From Comamonas composti DSM 21721 (lineage in GTDB: Bacteria; Pseudomonadota; Gammaproteobacteria; Burkholderiales; Burkholderiaceae_C), in contig NZ_KE386974.1 in the NCBI RefSeq assembly GCF_000429845.1, forward strand, positions 12,107-76,106: a stretch of 64,000 bases of DNA. The letters run 5' to 3'. The notes under the pieces were generated by a model that worked only from the letters and a program-made list of their open reading frames with translations, did not search any database and was not told where the DNA came from. This document shows positions 60,186-64,000 of the stretch, one piece after another. Both the position numbers and the translations under genes were made by a program. Each line of letters begins with the position of its first letter. The first letter of the stretch is position 1.

Positions 60186-62036
60186 ATGAATTTTGACTCA
60201 CCATGGGGCCAGGCAGGCACGCTCTGGCAGCAGTTCTGGGGCGAGCAATGGGGACGCACGCTGCAGTCCCTGCAGCAAATGGGGCCGCTGGCAACTGTGG
60301 CCCAGCAGTCGCTCGATGGCGGACTGTCCCCGGCTGCTCTGGGCGAGCATATGCCGGCGGGGCTGGATGCCGAGAAGCTCAATGTCTTGCAGCAGCAGTA
60401 TCTTGAAGGGGTCAAGGCCTTGTGCGAGCCGGGTGCGGTCCAGGCCTTGCTGGCCCAGGACAAGCGCTTCAATACGGAATCCTGGAGCTCCAACCCCCTG
60501 GCGGCGGCCACGGCAGCGAATTACCTGTTCAACAGCCGCATGCTCATGAATCTGGCAGATGCTGTGCAGGGCGATGACAAGACTCGCAATCGTGTGCGTT
60601 TTGCAGTTGAGCAATGGGTGGCTGCCATGTCACCCAGCAACTTCCTGGCGCTCAACGCCGAGGCCCAGAAAAAGGCGCTGGAGACCCAGGGCGAAAGCCT
60701 GGCTCAAGGGGTGGCGAATTTGCTGGCCGACATGCGCCAGGGCCATGTGTCCATGACCGATGAAAGCCAGTTCACGGTCGGCAAGAACGTGGCCACGACC
60801 GAAGGGGCCGTGGTCTTTCAGAACGACTTGTTCCAGCTCATAGAGTACAAGCCGCTGACGGGAAAGATCCACGAGCGTCCATTTCTCATGGTGCCGCCTT
60901 GCATCAACAAGTTCTATATCCTGGATCTGCAGCCCGACAACTCGTTGATCCGCCATGCGGTCAGCGAGGGGCACAGAACCTTTGTGATGAGCTGGTGCAA
61001 CCCCGATGAAAGCCTGGCGCACAAGACCTGGGATGACTACATTGACGAGGGCGTGCTCACGGGCATTCGCGTAGCGCGCGAGATCGCGCAGGCTGAGCAG
61101 ATCAATGTGCTGGGCTTTTGCGTGGGTGGAACCATGCTGTCCACGGCCCTGGCCGTGCTCCAGGCCCGGCATGAGCGCGAGCAGGGCCCAGCTACGAAGA
61201 CTCCAGCCAAGCGAGCCTCAAGCAGCAGCCGGCCTGCGGCAAAGAGCTCGCCTGCGCGCGCCACGGCGGCGGCCGATGCGCCGTTTCCCGTGGCCAGCAT
61301 GACGCTGCTGACCACCTTCATCGACTTCGGTAACACCGGCGTGCTCGATGTTTTCATCGACGAGTCCATGGTGCGCTTTCGCGAGCTCCAGATGGGGCAG
61401 GGCGGTCTCATGAAGGGGCAGGATCTCGCATCCACCTTCAGCTTCTTGCGCCCCAATGATCTGGTCTGGAACTATGTGGTCGGCAACTACCTCAAGGGCG
61501 AGACTCCGCCGCCTTTTGATCTGCTGTACTGGAACAGTGATTGCACCAACCTGCCAGGGCCTTACTACGCCTGGTATCTGCGTAATCTCTATTTGGAAAA
61601 CAAACTGGTGCAGCCCGCAGCCCTGACGGTATGCGGCGAAAGCATCAACATGCAGGCGCTCAAGATTCCCGCCTATGTCTACGGCTCGCGTGAAGACCAT
61701 ATCGTGCCCGTGGCTGGTTCGTATGCGTCGACCCAGGTGCTGAGCGGGGACACGCGATTCGTCATGGGCGCCTCAGGTCATATTGCTGGCGTGATCAATC
61801 CTCCGGCCAAGAACAAGCGCAGCCATTGGCTGCGTGAGGATGGACAGCTTCCCGCGAGTCTTGCGCAATGGCTGGAGGGTGCAAAGGAGCATAAAGGCAG
61901 TTGGTGGAACGACTGGAGCCTGTGGCTGGCTTCGCATGCGGGCAAGCTCGTGGCAGCGCCCAAGCAATATGGCAAGCCTAGGGAATACACGGCCATCGAG
62001 CCAGCTCCGGGCAGTTACGTGCAGGTCAAGGCCTGA
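60186..62036 (+). CDS. phaC: Class I polyhydroxyalkanoate synthase
   Basis: 616-residue PHA synthase that polymerises 3-hydroxyacyl-CoA. The lipase-like box GFCVGGT has the catalytic Cys at about residue 312. The catalytic Asp region YVYGSREDHIVP and the His region GASGHIAGVINPP are present. Residues about 333-370, between the active-site Cys and the next helix, are an Ala/Ser/Lys/Pro-rich insertion (PAKRASSSSRPAAKSSPARA) absent from Cupriavidus PhaC but known from Delftia acidovorans. phaA and phaB follow. Confidence 0.96.
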   Translation: MNFDSPWGQAGTLWQQFWGEQWGRTLQSLQQMGPLATVAQQSLDGGLSPAALGEHMPAGLDAEKLNVLQQQYLEGVKALCEPGAVQALLAQDKRFNTESWSSNPLAAATAANYLFNSRMLMNLADAVQGDDKTRNRVRFAVEQWVAAMSPSNFLALNAEAQKKALETQGESLAQGVANLLADMRQGHVSMTDESQFTVGKNVATTEGAVVFQNDLFQLIEYKPLTGKIHERPFLMVPPCINKFYILDLQPDNSLIRHAVSEGHRTFVMSWCNPDESLAHKTWDDYIDEGVLTGIRVAREIAQAEQINVLGFCVGGTMLSTALAVLQARHEREQGPATKTPAKRASSSSRPAAKSSPARATAAADAPFPVASMTLLTTFIDFGNTGVLDVFIDESMVRFRELQMGQGGLMKGQDLASTFSFLRPNDLVWNYVVGNYLKGETPPPFDLLYWNSDCTNLPGPYYAWYLRNLYLENKLVQPAALTVCGESINMQALKIPAYVYGSREDHIVPVAGSYASTQVLSGDTRFVMGASGHIAGVINPPAKNKRSHWLREDGQLPASLAQWLEGAKEHKGSWWNDWSLWLASHAGKLVAAPKQYGKPREYTAIEPAPGSYVQVKA

Positions 62037-62158
62037 GGCACAATGGGGTTATGCTGCGGCGCAATATAAATGCTGCAGCAATGCAGGCGGGACTGGCTGC
62101 CACAGTCAGATCGGCCTCGCCTTGACCGTTTCAAAAGACCGAGGAAAGCATCGTCATC

Positions 62159-63340
62159 ATGGAAGACATCGTCATCGTTTCCGCTGTTCGCACGGCTGTC
62201 GGCAAGTTTGGTGGAAGCCTGTCCAAGACTCCTGCCACCGAGCTAGGCGCTATCGTGATTCGTGAGGCCTTGTCGCGCGCCAAGCTGGGCGCCGACCAGG
62301 TCGGGGAGGTCATCATGGGGCAGGTGCTGACCGCTGGCGTCGGCCAGAATCCTGCACGCCAGGCCATGATGGCTGCAGGTGTTGCCAAGGAGACGCCGGC
62401 ACTGACCATCAATGCCGTGTGTGGCTCTGGCCTCAAGGCCGTGATGCTGGCTGCCCAGGCCGTGGCCACGGGCGACAGTGAAATCGTGGTCGCAGGCGGT
62501 CAGGAGAACATGAGTCTGTCTCCCCACGTGCTCAACGGCTCGCGCGACGGCCAGCGCATGGGGGACTGGAAGATGACGGACACTATGATTGTGGACGGCC
62601 TGTGGGACGTCTATAACCAGTACCACATGGGCATTACGGCGGAGAACGTCGCCAAGGCAAAGCAGGTCAGCCGCGAGGCCCAGGACCAACTGGCCCTGGG
62701 CAGCCAGCAAAAGGCGGCTGCGGCCCAGGATGCGGGCAAGTTCGTGGATGAAATCGTGCCTGTCAGCATCCCCCAGCGCAAGGGCGATCCCATCGTGTTT
62801 GCGACCGACGAGTACATCAACCGCAAGACCAATGCAGAGGCCCTGGCCAGCCTGCGTCCTGCCTTTGACAAGGCCGGCTCGGTCACGGCCGGCAATGCCT
62901 CGGGCCTTAATGATGGCGCGGCCGCCTTGGTCGTGATGAGCGCCTCCAAGGCCAAGGCCCTGGGTCTCAAGCCTCTGGCGCGCATCGTTTCGTACGCGAC
63001 CAGCGGACTGGATCCCGCGACCATGGGCCTGGGCCCGGTGTTCGCAGCACGCAAGGCATTGGAGCGCGCGAATTGGAGCGCCAAGGATGTTGACCTGTAC
63101 GAACTCAACGAAGCTTTTGCGGCCCAGGCCTGTGCGGTGAATCAGGATCTGGGCATTGATGCCACCAAGGTCAACGTCAATGGTGGAGCCATTGCGATTG
63201 GACACCCCATTGGTGCATCGGGGGCACGCATTCTGGTCACCTTGCTGCATGAAATGCAGCGCAGCGGCGCCAGCAAAGGCCTTGCAGGCCTGTGCATAGG
63301 CGGTGGCATGGGCGTGGCCATGGCTGTGGAGCGTTGCTGA
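62159..63340 (+). CDS. phaA: Acetyl-CoA acetyltransferase (beta-ketothiolase)
   Basis: 393-residue thiolase condensing two acetyl-CoA to acetoacetyl-CoA. The acyl-accepting Cys88 is in [11 protein letters not shown], the catalytic His is in [11 protein letters not shown], and the proton-transfer Cys379 is in CIGGGMGVA near the end. It is in the phaCAB order. An AGGAAAG-like site lies upstream of the ATG at 62159. Confidence 0.96.
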   Translation: MEDIVIVSAVRTAVGKFGGSLSKTPATELGAIVIREALSRAKLGADQVGEVIMGQVLTAGVGQNPARQAMMAAGVAKETPALTINAVCGSGLKAVMLAAQAVATGDSEIVVAGGQENMSLSPHVLNGSRDGQRMGDWKMTDTMIVDGLWDVYNQYHMGITAENVAKAKQVSREAQDQLALGSQQKAAAAQDAGKFVDEIVPVSIPQRKGDPIVFATDEYINRKTNAEALASLRPAFDKAGSVTAGNASGLNDGAAALVVMSASKAKALGLKPLARIVSYATSGLDPATMGLGPVFAARKALERANWSAKDVDLYELNEAFAAQACAVNQDLGIDATKVNVNGGAIAIGHPIGASGARILVTLLHEMQRSGASKGLAGLCIGGGMGVAMAVERC

Positions 63341-63543
63341 GCCAAAGGGCAGGCGGGTCACTCAGGGTAGATCCTCACGCTAGCAGAGGTCTGAATGGAC
63401 TGGGTTGAATACAGCGCATTGCATACTGTTGGTGTGGTCGGGTGGCCGTGAGAGCCATGGCCCTGAGGCAATGCCTGGTTGAGTGGACCGGGCATTGTGG
63501 AGAGTGTGATCGTGAGACAGAAATCGATCTATAGGAGAGACAG

Positions 63544-64000
63544 ATGGGGCAGAAAGTAGCGTACGTCACAGGAGGCATGGGCGGCATTGGTACTGCCATT
63601 TGCCAGCGCCTGCATAAGGAGGGTTTCAAGGTCATTGCGGGTTGCGGTCCTTCGCGCGACTACCGTAAGTGGCTTGATGAACAAAAGGCCTTGGGCTATG
63701 GGTTTCATGCTTCGGTGGGCAATGTGGGCAATTGGGAGTCCACCGTAGAGGCCTTTTCCAAGGCCAAGGCCGAATACGGCGTCATCGACGTGCTGGTCAA
63801 TAATGCAGGCATCACGCGCGACCGCATGTTTGTGAAGATGACGCCCGATGACTGGCAAGCGGTGATCGAGACCAACCTCAATTCCATGTTCAACGTGACC
63901 AAGCAGGTCGTGGGCGACATGGTGGAAAAGGGCTGGGGCCGGATCATCAACATCAGCTCGGTGAATGGAGCCAAGGGGCAGGCAGGGCAGACCAACTATT
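63544..64000 (+). CDS. phaB: Acetoacetyl-CoA reductase, 3' end beyond the window
   Basis: The first 152 codons of an SDR-family reductase that makes (R)-3-hydroxybutyryl-CoA with NADPH. The dinucleotide motif is YVTGGMGGIGTAICQRL, NNAG is the central structural motif, and INISSVNG carries the catalytic Ser. The Tyr-x-x-x-Lys motif is just being reached at the window edge (GQTNY). An AGGAGAG site precedes the ATG. The 203-bp gap after phaA may hold a promoter. Confidence 0.95.
   Translation, partial: MGQKVAYVTGGMGGIGTAICQRLHKEGFKVIAGCGPSRDYRKWLDEQKALGYGFHASVGNVGNWESTVEAFSKAKAEYGVIDVLVNNAGITRDRMFVKMTPDDWQAVIETNLNSMFNVTKQVVGDMVEKGWGRIINISSVNGAKGQAGQTNY

Overview
The window is high-GC, densely coded DNA from a betaproteobacterium of the family Comamonadaceae, most likely Comamonas or a close relative such as Delftia. 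The evidence is EF-P with Arg32 next to its rhamnosyltransferase EarP, a class I PHA synthase with the Ala/Ser/Lys-rich insertion known from Delftia, a Bug-type solute-binding protein, a complete cbb3 oxidase cluster, and many copies of an AGCGCTT hairpin of the kind I associate with Comamonadaceae intergenic DNA. Assignment rests on gene content and sequence style; no database search was possible.

Layout. 1-1.2 kb: a (GGCA)n tract, a 274-bp element with inverted ends and a nested hairpin, and an AT-rich HAD phosphatase gene. 1.4-12.7 kb: housekeeping genes (rimO, a MATE exporter, the earP-efp pair, a MarR regulator with a DNA-alkylation-repair gene, a CoA-transferase, uvrC-pgsA, hupB and tRNA-Val). 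12.8-17.8 kb: a LysR-controlled catabolic operon (acyl-CoA ligase, acyl-CoA dehydrogenase, Bug protein). 18-21 kb: argG, ppnP, a glycine-zipper protein and an ArsC/Spx protein. 21.1-28.5 kb: folC, a SPOR protein, cvpA, purF, metZ and gltX. 28.5-29.5 kb: a tRNA array, Ala followed by (Glu-Asp) three times, containing an exact 263-bp tandem duplication. 29.6-35.8 kb: metC, a DUF2189 membrane protein, a small charged protein, a TesA-like esterase back to back with a YbbA-like ATPase, sstT and rlmB. 36-40.2 kb: accessory genes (LysE/LysR pair, outer-membrane barrel, Tat-exported amidohydrolase). 40.6-43.8 kb: a HIBYL-CoA-hydrolase-like protein, smpB, ratA-rnfH and uspA. 43.9-51.8 kb: ccoI-ccoS-ccoNOQP-ccoG-ccoH with two perfect FNR/ANR boxes. 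51.9-60 kb: a divergent SF1 helicase, bioB, small hypothetical and cupin genes, a Nudix hydrolase, lower gentisate-pathway genes (fumarylpyruvate hydrolase and maleylpyruvate isomerase) and pgeF. 60.2-64 kb: phaC-phaA-phaB, with phaB cut by the window end.

How the genes work together. earP modifies EF-P. ccoNOQP is the microaerobic terminal oxidase, and ccoI, ccoS, ccoG and ccoH build it and supply its copper. The LysR operon looks like import, CoA activation and first oxidation of an organic acid. phaCAB makes polyhydroxybutyrate from acetyl-CoA. smpB is in the trans-translation pathway.

The window is mostly core genome. I did not find a clear undescribed multi-gene system such as a CRISPR, toxin-antitoxin, retron or phage module. 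The most unusual material is non-coding: the 274-bp element and its scattered end fragments, some of which supply stop codons; the eight AGCGCTT hairpins; the tRNA array with internal terminators; and several clean palindromes in promoter regions.
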